Below, piece by piece: positions 47,479 through 57,063 of a stretch of 64,000 nucleotides of DNA. The position numbers and the translations under genes are program-made. The notes beneath the pieces are model-generated. The model did no database searches and was not told where the DNA came from. It worked only from the letters and a program-made list of their open reading frames with translations. Position 1 is the stretch's first letter. Each line of letters starts with the position of its first letter. The stretch comes from Campylobacter concisus. Lineage in GTDB: Bacteria; Campylobacterota; Campylobacteria; Campylobacterales; Campylobacteraceae. The stretch covers positions 1,488,001-1,552,000 of the forward strand of contig NZ_CP021642.1 of NCBI RefSeq assembly GCF_003048375.1. The letters are read 5' to 3'.

Positions 47479-48360
47479 ATGAAGTTAGCACTTTTTGGCG
47501 GGAGCTTTGATCCGGTTCATTTAGGACACGATAGCATTGTGAAAATGGCACTAAGCGGCCTTGATATCGACAAGCTCATCATCATGCCAACTTTTATAAG
47601 TCCCTTCAAGAGCGAATTTTCAGCTCCGCCAGAGCTTCGCCTAAAGTGGATAAGAGAAATTTGGGGCGGACTAGAGAAGGTCGAGATCTCAGACTATGAG
47701 ATAAATTTAGCTCGCCCAGTGCCTACCATAGAGACGGTTAAGTATTTGTATAAGAAATTCAAGATAGAGAAATTTTATCTCATAATAGGCGCGGACCACC
47801 TAGCTACGCTTGATAAGTGGCATGGCTACGAGGAGCTAAAAAATTTAGTGCAGTTTGTGATCGCTAAGCGCAATCACATAGAAATTCCGCAAAATTTACA
47901 AAAAATGGACGTGCACGTGGATGTTAGCTCGTCGCAGATCAGGCATCAAAAGGGGCTTGATGAGCTGCCTAGCGAGATAAAAGATGAGATTATAAATTTT
48001 TACCAAGGATTAAAGATGCAAGAGAGATCGATGCAAGAGCGCACCGAAAGTATAGTTAAGGTTTTAGACGCAAAAAAGGCTGAAGAGATACAAGTGTTTG
48101 ATATGAGTGGGGATGATTATTTCGTAAAGGCCGTAGTTATCGCTACTACGCTTGGCGAGAGGCACGCTTACTCGCTGGCTGAGGATCTAAAAGAGGAGCT
48201 TAAGCCTCTTGGGGAGAAATTTATAGGTACGGAGAGCTCGCCTGATTGGATAGTGATGGACCTTGGCGACATTTTGATACATCTTTTAAGCCCAGCTTAC
48301 AGGGCAAAATACAACATCGAAGAGTTTTTGCAAAAGCTAAAAACTAGCAAAGAGTCTTAA
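47479..48360 (+). CDS. nadD: NadD-RsfS fusion: nicotinate-nucleotide adenylyltransferase and ribosome silencing factor
   Basis: A single 293-codon frame. Residues 1-180 are NadD (GGSFDPVHLGHDSI, LIIGADHLATLDKWHGYEEL, DVSSSQIRHQKG), which makes NaAD in NAD synthesis. Residues 180-293 are RsfS (VLDAKKAEEIQVFDMSGDDY, VVIATTLGERHAYSLAEDL, DWIVMDLGDILIHLLSPAYR), which binds uL14 and blocks subunit joining on starvation. These are normally separate adjacent genes. Two internal ATGs at 48016 and 48031 begin a repeated ATGCAAGAG; AAGGA lies before the first, so RsfS could also be made alone. It overlaps the convergent yeiH-type gene by 17 bases. Confidence 0.9.
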   Translation: MKLALFGGSFDPVHLGHDSIVKMALSGLDIDKLIIMPTFISPFKSEFSAPPELRLKWIREIWGGLEKVEISDYEINLARPVPTIETVKYLYKKFKIEKFYLIIGADHLATLDKWHGYEELKNLVQFVIAKRNHIEIPQNLQKMDVHVDVSSSQIRHQKGLDELPSEIKDEIINFYQGLKMQERSMQERTESIVKVLDAKKAEEIQVFDMSGDDYFVKAVVIATTLGERHAYSLAEDLKEELKPLGEKFIGTESSPDWIVMDLGDILIHLLSPAYRAKYNIEEFLQKLKTSKES

Positions 48361-49327
48361 CAAAAACAAGCGATGAGCAAATAAGCCATAAAAATATAAA
48401 AAATGCTAGCAAAAATGGCTTTTTGCCCGTCGCTTTAAAAATGCTTCTATCTATCCCAAATCCTAAAGCACACATCGCAACGCAAAGGCAAATGCTAGCG
48501 GCTAGCTTTAAAACTTGCACCAAATTTTCAGGGAAAAATGGCAAAGATCTAACGCATATCGCCACTAGGAAAAATAGCGCAAACCAAGGTATGCTCTTTA
48601 GCTTTGAGCCGTCACTATTTTGGCTTAAATTTAAGAAATTTAGCAAAAACAAAAATGGTACTAGCATGATGACACGAAGCATTTTTATGATGACAGCAGT
48701 GCTGCTTGCTGTGCTATCAAATGCCGCTGAGGCTGCCACTACGTGGGCTACCTCGTGAAGTGAGCCACCGATAAAAAAGCCAGTTTGGTGTGGCGTGAGA
48801 GCTAGAAATTTAGCGATAAATGGATAGATAAACATGCCAATCGTCCCAAAGAGCACCACTGTGCAAATGGCGATAGCAAGCTTGTTTGCGTCTGCTTTTA
48901 TCTCATTTTGAGTAGCCATGACAGCAGCTGCGCCACATATACTTGCCCCTGAGCCAATGAGCACGGCACTATCCTTGCTAAGTCCCAAGGCTTTGGCTAC
49001 AAAAAGCGCAAAGCAAAAGGTTGCAAAGACCATAAAAGCTGCATATATCACGCCTAGGGTGCCGACACTTGCGATCTCGCTAAGGCTTATGTTAAAGCCA
49101 AAAAGTATGATGCCTAGCCTTAAAATTTGCTTCCCAGCGATCGCCACGACGCCACTACTTTTTAAAATTTGAGTCTGTTTGGTGAAAAGATTTGCAAAAA
49201 TGGCGCCTAGAATGATAGAGATGATGAGTGGGCTGGTGTGAAATTTAGCCAAAACCGTGTTTGAGAGCGCAAAAGAAATAGCGCAAATCAGCGCTAGAAC
49301 AAGCACAGTAAGAAATTTATGAGACAT
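48344..49327 (-). CDS. YeiH/UPF0324 family putative sulfate exporter
   Basis: A 327-residue inner-membrane protein with about nine to ten helices. Family segments are SGVVAIAGKQILRLGIILFGF, VLIGSGASICGAAAVMATQ and GFFIGGSLHEVAHVVAAS. Proteins of this family are annotated as sulfate exporters without firm proof. Its last 17 bases overlap the end of the convergent NadD-RsfS gene, leaving no room for a terminator between them. Confidence 0.88.
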   Translation of the reverse strand: MSHKFLTVLVLALICAISFALSNTVLAKFHTSPLIISIILGAIFANLFTKQTQILKSSGVVAIAGKQILRLGIILFGFNISLSEIASVGTLGVIYAAFMVFATFCFALFVAKALGLSKDSAVLIGSGASICGAAAVMATQNEIKADANKLAIAICTVVLFGTIGMFIYPFIAKFLALTPHQTGFFIGGSLHEVAHVVAASAAFDSTASSTAVIIKMLRVIMLVPFLFLLNFLNLSQNSDGSKLKSIPWFALFFLVAICVRSLPFFPENLVQVLKLAASICLCVAMCALGFGIDRSIFKATGKKPFLLAFFIFLWLICSSLVFVKTLC

Positions 49328-49431
49328 ATTTTAACCTTAACTCTTTTTTTTAAAAATGCAATTAGCACGTTTAGGTATAATTAGACGAATTTTATAATGC
49401 AAATTTAAAATAAAGATAAAGGGATAGGCCT

Positions 49432-50361
49432 ATGATCATCCTTGGCGAAAAATATACTTTCACCAAACTCGAGCTAGAGAAGCTTAGGAAGAAATTTGGC
49501 CAGGTAAATTTTTTATCCCCAGAAACTAGCGACGCAAAAACTCTTCGAAGCGCGCTAGAAAATCTCATAAAATCAGGCAATCAGAGGCTAATAGTGCTAA
49601 ATACCCAAAATCCCGTTGATAGCAAACTGGTGAGATTTCTCACGCTTTTGCAGTTTAAGACGAAGTATAAAAAGATCAAATTTCTAAACGTGGAGAGCTT
49701 TTTAGAAATTTACTTGCAAAAGTGCTACATCCCAGAAAATGGCGAAAATTTAAACTTTTTAAACGATATCAAGCCTTACAATGCCCTTGAATACGCCTTA
49801 AAACGCGTGATCGACTATGTAAGCTGCTCACTGCTTCTTGTGATGCTTTTTGTGCTTAAATTTTACGTAAAGAAAAAGATAGACGAGCAGTCCCCTGGTA
49901 GCCTTTACTTCTTGCAAAACAGGGTTGGGCTAGATACTAAAATATTTAAGTGCTATAAATTTAGAACGATGCATGAAAACTCAGAACACAACCCATACAC
50001 GCAAAAAAACGACACAAGAGTATTTAAATTTGGCGAATTTATGCGCAAGACTAGAATGGATGAAATACCTCAATGCATCAATGTATTTCGCGGCGATATG
50101 CACCTAATTGGACCACGTACAGAATGGGATATATTAGTTCATGACTACGAAAAAAAGATCCCTTACTACAATGAACGCCACATCGTCCGCCCAGGCATCA
50201 CTGGCTGGGCGCAGGTAAATTACCCTTACGGCGCAAACACACACGACGCCAAACAAAAGCTAATGTATGATCTTTACTACATAAAGCACTGGTCACTTTG
50301 GCTGGAGATAAAGATCATAGCAAAAACTATTGCGATTATATTTGAAAAAAGGGGCATTTAG
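49432..50361 (+). CDS. Bacterial sugar transferase (phosphoglycosyl transferase)
   Basis: A 309-residue protein with an N-terminal soluble domain (about 1-115) of unknown role, a re-entrant hydrophobic segment (VIDYVSCSLLLVMLFVLKF), then the catalytic domain: SLYFLQNRVGLDTKIFKCYKF, KFRTMHENS, RKTRMDEIPQCINVFRGDMH, LIGPRTEWD and RPGITGWAQVNYPYG. Such enzymes move a sugar phosphate to undecaprenyl phosphate to start glycan synthesis. It is alone here, away from any polysaccharide cluster, and the polymer served is unknown. Confidence 0.87.
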   Translation: MIILGEKYTFTKLELEKLRKKFGQVNFLSPETSDAKTLRSALENLIKSGNQRLIVLNTQNPVDSKLVRFLTLLQFKTKYKKIKFLNVESFLEIYLQKCYIPENGENLNFLNDIKPYNALEYALKRVIDYVSCSLLLVMLFVLKFYVKKKIDEQSPGSLYFLQNRVGLDTKIFKCYKFRTMHENSEHNPYTQKNDTRVFKFGEFMRKTRMDEIPQCINVFRGDMHLIGPRTEWDILVHDYEKKIPYYNERHIVRPGITGWAQVNYPYGANTHDAKQKLMYDLYYIKHWSLWLEIKIIAKTIAIIFEKRGI

Positions 50362-50390
50362 TCAAACCCGCATATCCCTTTTTGACTAAA
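50357..50390. terminator. Hairpin between the sugar transferase and argS
   Basis: TTTAGTCAAA at 50357-50366 and TTTGACTAAA at 50381-50390 form a 10-bp stem that includes the transferase stop codon. It lies between two convergent genes and can stop either. Confidence 0.6.
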
Positions 50391-50411
50391 TTTGTTTGGC
50401 AGCTACAAAGT

Positions 50412-51995
50412 CTACATCCTATCTTTAGCTGTGATTCCCATTATATTAAATGCTGTTTTTATCGAGACAGCAACGACTGCAAACACCTTTAACAAACTAT
50501 CTTCATTTTCGTTGCCAACCACGCGGTTTTCATTATAAAATTTATGAAAGCTAGCAGCCAGCGACTTTAGATAGTCTGGTATTTTTTGAAGCTGCCTTGA
50601 GACAAAAGCATCCTCTAAAATTTCAGGCAAGATTAGCGCTTCAAAAAGTAAATTTTTGGCATTTTCATCTAGACACTCAAAGCCAGCATTTATCACGTCA
50701 CTAACGCTTTTTCCAGCCTTTGCAAAAATTTGATTTATCCTAGCATGAGCGTAATTTATATAAAAAATAGGGTTTGAGCTATCCTCTTTTTTAAGCTCAT
50801 CCACATCAAATTCCAAACTACTCGTATTTGCTTTACTTATAAAGATAAATCTAAGCGCCTCAGCACCGATCTCGCTTGCGATATCACTCATCAGCACAGC
50901 ATTGCCAGCGCGCTTGCTCATTTTGTATGGCCTGCCTTCTTTTAGCAGACTAACCATCTGCATAAGTATCACTTCAAGCCTGTTTTCATCATAACCAAGG
51001 AAATTTATCGCAGCCTTTAGCCTTGCTATATATCCGTGGTGATCCGCGCCCCAAATGTTTATATAGTGGTCAAAATTTTTCTCAAATTTAGCGTTATGAT
51101 AGATGATGTCACCAGCTAAATATGTTGGTCTGCCGTCATTTCTAACCACAACCCTATCGTTATCGTCGCCAAGTGCGGTAGAAGCGATATAAGTAGCGCC
51201 CTCTTTTTCATACATTTGATTTGAACGTTTTAGCTTTTCTATAGTTGGCTCCAGGCGGTCGTAAAGTGCTTTTTCGCTGGCCCAGCTCTCTATAAATATC
51301 CCAACATCAGCCAAGTCTTTTTTGATGATCTCAAGCACGATATCCTTGCCAAACTCGGCAAGTTCAAGGTTTCTGCTCTCGTCATAAAAAATTTCCTTGC
51401 CAAATTTCTCATTTGCAAGCTTAGCGATATCTAAAATATAATCCCCGCGGTAGTATTTCTCTGGATAGACGACGCTTTCGTTAAAAAGCTGCTCTTTAGC
51501 CGCAAGTGATATCGATGTACCAAGCAGATCTATTTGATTGCCAGCATCGTTTATGTAGTATTCTGTTGAGATAGCATAGCCAAGTCTTTTGCCAAGTCTT
51601 GCCAAAGTATCGCCATAAACTGCGCCTCTAACGTGTCCGATGTGAAGCGGCCCAGTTGGATTTGCGCTGATGTATTCTATTAAATAGCTATCTTTTTTTG
51701 CATCTTCTTTTGCAAAATTTTCACTATCTAGTAAAATTTGCTTTGAAATTTCCTCTAAAAATTCGCTCTTAAGCTTAAAATTTAAGTAGCCATTTACCGC
51801 GCTAGCTTCAACTATCTTACTGTCACTAAATTTATCAGCAAACTCGCTAGCTATCATAGCTGGAGACTTTCTTAGCTCTTTTGCGAGGCTAAAAAGCGGC
51901 GTCGCATAGTGAGCTAAATTTTTATCCTTTGGCTTTTCAAGCACAAATTCTCGCTCTAAAACCTTTGAAATTTCAGCTTTTACTTTATCTTTCAA
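50412..51995 (-). CDS. argS: Arginyl-tRNA synthetase
   Basis: A 527-residue class I synthetase. The HIGH motif is NPTGPLHIGHVRGAVYGD; the KMSK-like motif is PYKMSKRAGNAV, and a C-terminal DALR anticodon domain follows (YINYAHARINQIFAKAG). The start is TTG (51995), nine bases after tatA. Gene order argS-tatA-gmk matches C. jejuni Cj1175c-Cj1177c as I recall. Confidence 0.96.
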   Translation of the reverse strand: MKDKVKAEISKVLEREFVLEKPKDKNLAHYATPLFSLAKELRKSPAMIASEFADKFSDSKIVEASAVNGYLNFKLKSEFLEEISKQILLDSENFAKEDAKKDSYLIEYISANPTGPLHIGHVRGAVYGDTLARLGKRLGYAISTEYYINDAGNQIDLLGTSISLAAKEQLFNESVVYPEKYYRGDYILDIAKLANEKFGKEIFYDESRNLELAEFGKDIVLEIIKKDLADVGIFIESWASEKALYDRLEPTIEKLKRSNQMYEKEGATYIASTALGDDNDRVVVRNDGRPTYLAGDIIYHNAKFEKNFDHYINIWGADHHGYIARLKAAINFLGYDENRLEVILMQMVSLLKEGRPYKMSKRAGNAVLMSDIASEIGAEALRFIFISKANTSSLEFDVDELKKEDSSNPIFYINYAHARINQIFAKAGKSVSDVINAGFECLDENAKNLLFEALILPEILEDAFVSRQLQKIPDYLKSLAASFHKFYNENRVVGNENEDSLLKVFAVVAVSIKTAFNIMGITAKDRM

Positions 51996-52004
51996 CTCTA
52001 AAAC

Positions 52005-52226
52005 CTACGCGTTTTTAGTTGTTTCTTCTATCTTTTGACTAGCTGCACTCTCTTCTTTATGCTCGACTTTCTCGCTCTTTTCAGGTGTTGTGTCTTCCAT
52101 CTCGGCTTTAAAAGTCTTTATGCCCTTACCTAGTCCTTTTGCAAGCTCTGGGATCTTCTTTGCTCCAAAAAGTAATACAATGATCGCCAAAACGATCAAC
52201 CAGTGGCCAATACTAAAAGAACCCAT
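52005..52226 (-). CDS. tatA: Sec-independent translocase protein TatA
   Basis: A 73-residue TatA with the membrane anchor [21 protein letters not shown], the [20 protein letters not shown] hinge and amphipathic helix, and an acidic tail. TatA multimers form the pore for folded proteins with twin-arginine signals. TatB and TatC are not nearby. Confidence 0.95.
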   Translation of the reverse strand: MGSFSIGHWLIVLAIIVLLFGAKKIPELAKGLGKGIKTFKAEMEDTTPEKSEKVEHKEESAASQKIEETTKNA

Positions 52227-52277
52227 CTTTTCTCCTTATCAAATTTTCTCAAAATATTATCATAAATTCCTGAATTT

Positions 52278-52889
52278 CTAACAATCTATCCACTCGTCGA
52301 TGACGTTTCTTAAATTTATCTTAGCACTTTTTAACCTCATCGCTCGAAGGATTGATTTTAGCCCTTTATAGCTCTTTTCTATATCATCATTTACTAAAAA
52401 ATAATCATACTCTAAAATATGCTCCATCTCTCCAACTGCGTTCATTAAGCGATTTTCTATCGTTTCGTCACTATCTGTTCCGCGGTTTTTCAAGCGCCTT
52501 TTTAGCTCTTTTTTATTCGCAGTTGTGATAAAAACTGAAGTGATGTAGCTTTTAAATTTCTCAAGTGCGATGTGAAAGCCCTGCACATCGATGTCAAATA
52601 TCACTATCTTTCCAGCTTCAAGCGCTGCTAAAACTGGCTTTAGGCTCGTGCCATAGTAGTTTTTATGCACCTGCGCCCACTCTAAAAACTCGCCTTTTTC
52701 TATGCCGCTTTTAAATTCATCTTCTTTTATAAAATAATAATCCACCCCATCAACTTCGCCTTCTCTTTTGGCTCTTGTTGTGCTTGAGATAGAAAAATAT
52801 AGGTCTTTCTCCTCCTTTAAAAGACGGCCCAAAAGCGTGCTTTTACCGCTTCCACTAGGTCCTGAAACTACTAAAATTTGTCCTTGCAA
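52278..52889 (-). CDS. gmk: Guanylate kinase
   Basis: A 203-residue kinase making GDP from GMP. The P-loop is VVSGPSGSGKSTL and the GMP site is SISSTTRAKREGEVDGVDYYF. The start is TTG directly after the stop of the acidic protein gene, implying coupled translation. Confidence 0.95.
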   Translation of the reverse strand: MQGQILVVSGPSGSGKSTLLGRLLKEEKDLYFSISSTTRAKREGEVDGVDYYFIKEDEFKSGIEKGEFLEWAQVHKNYYGTSLKPVLAALEAGKIVIFDIDVQGFHIALEKFKSYITSVFITTANKKELKRRLKNRGTDSDETIENRLMNAVGEMEHILEYDYFLVNDDIEKSYKGLKSILRAMRLKSAKINLRNVIDEWIDC

Positions 52890-54449
52890 CTACTTTTCCT
52901 CGAAACTTATATTTATCTTGATGTTCATATCTTTTAGCACATCTCTTAGTGAGCTCTCATTTAGTGACTCGTGGACGTGTTTTGTTATCTTTTTAGTTAG
53001 CTCTTCTTTATAGTCTTCTTTTGTCTCATTTTTTGAGCTTGTTTTAGGCATATCTTTTAGTCCAAATGCCGCTAACATCGTGTTTTCATCTATATCATCT
53101 ATCGATGCCGCGTCAAAATTTAACTCACTTGATGCCGCGTCTTTGCTCTCTTCTTGTGCGTTTTCTTCTTGAGCATTTTCTTCTTCAAAAGTTTCATCCA
53201 CAAGGCCTAGATCTTCTTTAGCTTCTGGCTCACTCACATCTTCTAGCTCTTCTGCTGGCATCTTGCTAGAAGCGTTTTCGCTATCACTAGGCTCTAAATT
53301 TTCTAGTTCCTCACTTGAAATTTCATCCAAAGCCTCTTCTTCTATATCTTCTTCTACTTTTTCATCATCTACTTGAATTTGCTCTTCCTCAGCCTCAGAT
53401 ATCTCATCTAAATTTTCCTCATCTTTAGGCTCATCTTCTAAATTTGCCTCATTTTCAAGGCTATCTTCATCATCAAATTTAGCTAGATCGTCTATATTTA
53501 GATCTTCTTGCTCTAAATTTTGAACATCTAGCTCAGCGTCATCTAAATTTTTATTTTCTTCGTCAGTCTCTCCACTATTTAGCTCTTCATCAAGCGAATC
53601 AATCTCACTAAGCTCAAATTTACTCTGATCTATCTCGTCAAGCTCGCTACCCGCGTTCTCTTCATCAACCAAGCCTGCAACGTCATTTTGGCTAATAATA
53701 TCATCTAAATTTTTATTCAGCTCTTCATCTGCTTCAGACTCTTCTGGCATATTTTCTATCTCATCGACAAGCGCACTAAGCTCTGCTAGATCGCCATCTT
53801 TGCTCTCTTCGCTCTCATTTGCATCACTTATCGCTTCGCTAGTCTCTTCATCCACGCTCTCATCAACAAGGTCTTCGCTAGCAAGCTCTTGTAGGTCCTC
53901 AAGCTCTTCTAAAGACTCCACATCGCTAGCTTCATTTTCCTCTTGCAAGTCGCTCTCGTTAATCTCCTCACTTGGGCTATCTATGCCACTTTCTAAAAGC
54001 TCTTTGTCAAGGTCTGCGAAATTTTCTAAATTTGTATCGATATCAGGCAGCTTAAACCCTGACATCTCGTCAAAATTTATAGCCTCGTCGCTAAAATCAC
54101 CAAAGTCGCTTTCGCCCTGCTCACTAGCATTTTGCTCGGCAACTGGCTCATCTTTTGGGATATTTTGCTCAAAAACACTTATAAATTCAGTTGGTAAAAA
54201 TGGTTTTTCAAGCATCAAAGTAGCAAATTCTGGTTTGCTCTCGCCACGACTTGCTAGATACATCACCTTTTTATCTGTAGCTAGCTCGCTACTATCCACG
54301 TCACTGTCGATTATGATAAAGTCAAACTGAGCATCGTCAAATCCATTTAGATCCTCAAATTCGCTATATTCGGTGCCGATTTTATTCAGACTTAAAGTTA
54401 TCAGACGTGAAACTGCTGGATTTTTATTTATTAGAGCAACTTTCATCAT
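52890..54449 (-). CDS. Highly acidic protein with receiver-like N-terminus
   Basis: A 519-residue protein of unknown function at the position of C. jejuni Cj1178c, annotated as a highly acidic protein. Residues 1-98 look like a degenerate response-regulator receiver: MKVALINKNPAVSRLI, FDFIIIDSDVD with D48/D50 at the acceptor position, KVMYLASRG and LMLEKPFLPTEF with the conserved Lys-Pro (82-83). Residues 100-450 are low-complexity Glu, Asp and Ser. A short conserved-looking C-terminus (about 455-519) holds DENTMLAAFGLKDMP and ESLNESSLRDVLKDMNIKIN. It sits between fliR and gmk. Confidence 0.8.
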   Translation of the reverse strand: MMKVALINKNPAVSRLITLSLNKIGTEYSEFEDLNGFDDAQFDFIIIDSDVDSSELATDKKVMYLASRGESKPEFATLMLEKPFLPTEFISVFEQNIPKDEPVAEQNASEQGESDFGDFSDEAINFDEMSGFKLPDIDTNLENFADLDKELLESGIDSPSEEINESDLQEENEASDVESLEELEDLQELASEDLVDESVDEETSEAISDANESEESKDGDLAELSALVDEIENMPEESEADEELNKNLDDIISQNDVAGLVDEENAGSELDEIDQSKFELSEIDSLDEELNSGETDEENKNLDDAELDVQNLEQEDLNIDDLAKFDDEDSLENEANLEDEPKDEENLDEISEAEEEQIQVDDEKVEEDIEEEALDEISSEELENLEPSDSENASSKMPAEELEDVSEPEAKEDLGLVDETFEEENAQEENAQEESKDAASSELNFDAASIDDIDENTMLAAFGLKDMPKTSSKNETKEDYKEELTKKITKHVHESLNESSLRDVLKDMNIKINISFEEK

Positions 54450-54502
54450 CCCTCCTTGTAATAGTAAAAGCCTATTCTATGATAAATTTCATTGCTATTT
54501 TC

Positions 54503-55264
54503 TTAAAAAAACAGAGCCGGCAGATCATTTATCACTTTTAAAAGTAGGTCACTCATGATCTTCATAATGCCTGCTAAAATGGCTATCAAAACGGAAAATC
54601 CTATCGTCACTTTAATAGGATAGCCGATGACTAGTAGGTTAAACTGCGGCATCGTCTTCATAAGCATGCCAAAAATGGAGTCTGAGAGCAAAGAAAGCGC
54701 GATGATAGGAAATGACATGATAAAGCCAAACATAAACAAATTTGTAAATAAATTTATCGCATAGCTCATGATGCCAGGGCGTGGATAAAAATCTCCTAGA
54801 GGCACCACAGCAAGTGAGCTAGCGTAAAACTGAAGGAGCAAATGATGTCCATCAAATGCCAAAAATGTTAGCAGTGCGATGAAATTTATAAGGTTTGCTA
54901 TGACTGGAGAGTTTGTACCAGTTTGCGGATCAAGTACCGACGCCATCGAAAAGCCCATGACCATCGAGATTTGCTCGCCTGCCATTTGAAGCGTGGCAAA
55001 TATGATGGTTAGCATAAGTCCAGCACTAAGACCTAGCATCACCTCGCCAAGTATCTCACCGACTAGGAAATTTATAGAGTTTTCATGAGCTTTTGAGAGA
55101 GGAAAAAGCACGACACAAAGAACAAAAACTAAAAGCGTTTTTACGCTAAGAGGAATTTGATTGTGCGAATAAAATGGAAAAAAAACGATGAGACCGCTTA
55201 GGCGTGCAAATAAAAGCATAAAAACTATGGCCTTATCAGCTCCAAAAAATTCTACTAGTTCCAT
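54503..55264 (-). CDS. fliR: Flagellar export apparatus protein FliR
   Basis: A 253-residue inner-membrane protein of the flagellar type III export gate. It has about six helices, with typical segments AIVFMLLFARLSGLIVFFPF, LMLTIIFATLQMAGEQISMVMGFSMA, VDPQ-like LDPQTGTNSPVI and NLFMFGFIMSFPIIALSLLSD. It stands apart from other flagellar genes, as in C. jejuni. Confidence 0.93.
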   Translation of the reverse strand: MELVEFFGADKAIVFMLLFARLSGLIVFFPFYSHNQIPLSVKTLLVFVLCVVLFPLSKAHENSINFLVGEILGEVMLGLSAGLMLTIIFATLQMAGEQISMVMGFSMASVLDPQTGTNSPVIANLINFIALLTFLAFDGHHLLLQFYASSLAVVPLGDFYPRPGIMSYAINLFTNLFMFGFIMSFPIIALSLLSDSIFGMLMKTMPQFNLLVIGYPIKVTIGFSVLIAILAGIMKIMSDLLLKVINDLPALFF

Positions 55265-55354
55265 TTTGCTCTTTTAAATTTTTTGCTAATTTTACAAAAT
55301 TTTACTTTGTTTTTTAAATTTAAGCGGTAGTTTTTAGAAATTTGAAGCTAAATT

Positions 55355-55999
55355 TTAAGAAATTTGCACAAGCTCTTTGTTCTCAAGCTTGTATGAATTG
55401 TCACATTTTGCGGCTAGGTCGTTGTCGTGAGTGACTAGAACAAGGGCAGCATTATTTTCATTTATATAGTCAAATAAAACTTGCATCACTTCATTTGCTG
55501 TTTGCTTATCAAGGTTACCCGTTGGCTCGTCTGCAAAGATGATCTTTGGCTTTTTGGTAAGCACTCTAGCGATGCTGACACGCTGCTGCTGGCCGCCGCT
55601 TAGCTCACCAACTTTTTGATTTATTACGCTTGAAATTTTAAGCGCTTCAAGATCATTTTTTTCTATATTTTCGCCAGATAAGATGCTTGCAAGCTCGATA
55701 TTTTCATAAGCACTAAAACCTTTAAAAAGATAGTGCGACTGAAAAATGATGCCAAAATGAAGCCTTCTAATAGCCAAAAGCTCATTTTGAGAAAGCTCAT
55801 AGATCGATCTATCTTGATAGATGACCTCGCCAAAATTTGGCTTTAAAAGTGTTGAAAGTATGTGTAAAAGTGTTGATTTGCCACAACCGCTAACGCCTGT
55901 TATCGCGATGCTTTGTTTTTGATTGAGAGTTAAATTTATATTGTTAAAGAGCGTATAATCATACGCAAAGCCTAGATTAGACGCTCTTAAAATTTCCAT
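55355..55999 (-). CDS. ABC transporter ATP-binding protein, LolD-like
   Basis: A 214-residue ATPase. Walker A is [11 protein letters not shown], signature [15 protein letters not shown], Walker [14 protein letters not shown], switch His in VLVTHDND. It resembles LolD/MacB-type ATPases acting on lipoproteins or outer-membrane cargo, but no membrane partner lies here. The ATG overlaps the tsf stop. Confidence 0.9.
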   Translation of the reverse strand: MEILRASNLGFAYDYTLFNNINLTLNQKQSIAITGVSGCGKSTLLHILSTLLKPNFGEVIYQDRSIYELSQNELLAIRRLHFGIIFQSHYLFKGFSAYENIELASILSGENIEKNDLEALKISSVINQKVGELSGGQQQRVSIARVLTKKPKIIFADEPTGNLDKQTANEVMQVLFDYINENNAALVLVTHDNDLAAKCDNSYKLENKELVQIS

Positions 56000-57063
56000 T
56001 AGCCTATTTGAGCAGCAACTTCTGCAGCAAAGTCATCTACTTTTTTCTCTAAGCCTTCGCCAAGCTCGAAACGAACGTATTTTACGATCTCGATCTTGCC
56101 GCCAAGCTCTTTGCTCTTCTCTTCGATAACTTGTTCGATAGTCTTTTTATCGTCCATTACATAAAACTGACCTAAAAGTGTAAGGCGTTGGTCAAGCACT
56201 GTGTTATCAGCGTAAAATCTCTCAATCTTACCAGGGATGATCTTGTCCCAAATTTTCTCAGGTTTGCCCTCAGCTTTTAGCTCTTCTTCGATCGCTTTTG
56301 TAGCTTTTGCAAGCTCTGCCTCACCTATCTGGCAGCGGCTAGCATACTCAGGGATGTGGTGAAGTGGCTTGCCTAGGCGTTTTAGCTCTTCGTTTTCTTT
56401 TTCAAGCTCAGCGCGAAGTGCGATAAATTCTTTCTCAACAAAATCTTTATCAAGGTCTTTGTAGCTTATAACGCTTGGCTTCATAGCAGCTGCGTGCATG
56501 CATAAATTTCTTATAAATTCAGCTGCTTTGTTTGCAACTTCAGCACTTTCGCAAGCTGCACCGATAAGCACGCCAACACGGCCATTTGAGTGAACATAGC
56601 CATTTACCACGCCCTTATCATCAGCGCTAATAGTCTCAAAGCGGCGAACTACGAGGTTTTCGCCGATAGTTGCGATCTGAGTTTTGAAGTATTCTTCAAA
56701 TTTAACACCATTTAAAGTGCTTGCATTTAGCTCTTCAACTGTTTTTATGCCACTTGATTGGATGTGAGCTGTTGTGTCTTTTGCAAGTGCTTGAAACTGT
56801 GGGTTTCTAGCAACGAAGTCAGTCTCAGAGTTGATCTCGCTGATAGTTGCTTTTTTGCATTTTGAGCAAACTTCAACGCTTACTAAGCCCTCACTTGCAA
56901 GGCGGTCAGCCTTTTTAGCAGCTTGACCTAGGCCTTTTTCACGAAGTATATCAACAGCTTTTTCCATATCGCCATTTGCTTCGCCAAGTGCCTTTTTGCA
57001 GTCCATCATGCCAGCTCCGGTTGATTCGCGGAGCTCTTTTACCATTTGTGCAGTTATTTCCAT
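55999..57063 (-). CDS. tsf: Elongation factor Ts
   Basis: A 354-residue guanine-nucleotide exchange factor for EF-Tu. The N-terminus [26 protein letters not shown] and INSETDFVARNPQF are the classic EF-Ts motifs. It is longer than E. coli EF-Ts (283), the extra length falling in the core after residue 200, as in other Campylobacter. It overlaps rpsB by one base. Confidence 0.97.
   Translation of the reverse strand: MEITAQMVKELRESTGAGMMDCKKALGEANGDMEKAVDILREKGLGQAAKKADRLASEGLVSVEVCSKCKKATISEINSETDFVARNPQFQALAKDTTAHIQSSGIKTVEELNASTLNGVKFEEYFKTQIATIGENLVVRRFETISADDKGVVNGYVHSNGRVGVLIGAACESAEVANKAAEFIRNLCMHAAAMKPSVISYKDLDKDFVEKEFIALRAELEKENEELKRLGKPLHHIPEYASRCQIGEAELAKATKAIEEELKAEGKPEKIWDKIIPGKIERFYADNTVLDQRLTLLGQFYVMDDKKTIEQVIEEKSKELGGKIEIVKYVRFELGEGLEKKVDDFAAEVAAQIG

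Noticed and set aside
53800-54330. Long plus-strand open frame (176 codons) rich in Ser and Leu
   Set aside because: It is the antisense reading of the acidic protein's GAA/GAT-rich codons; low complexity, no ribosome site and no promoter.
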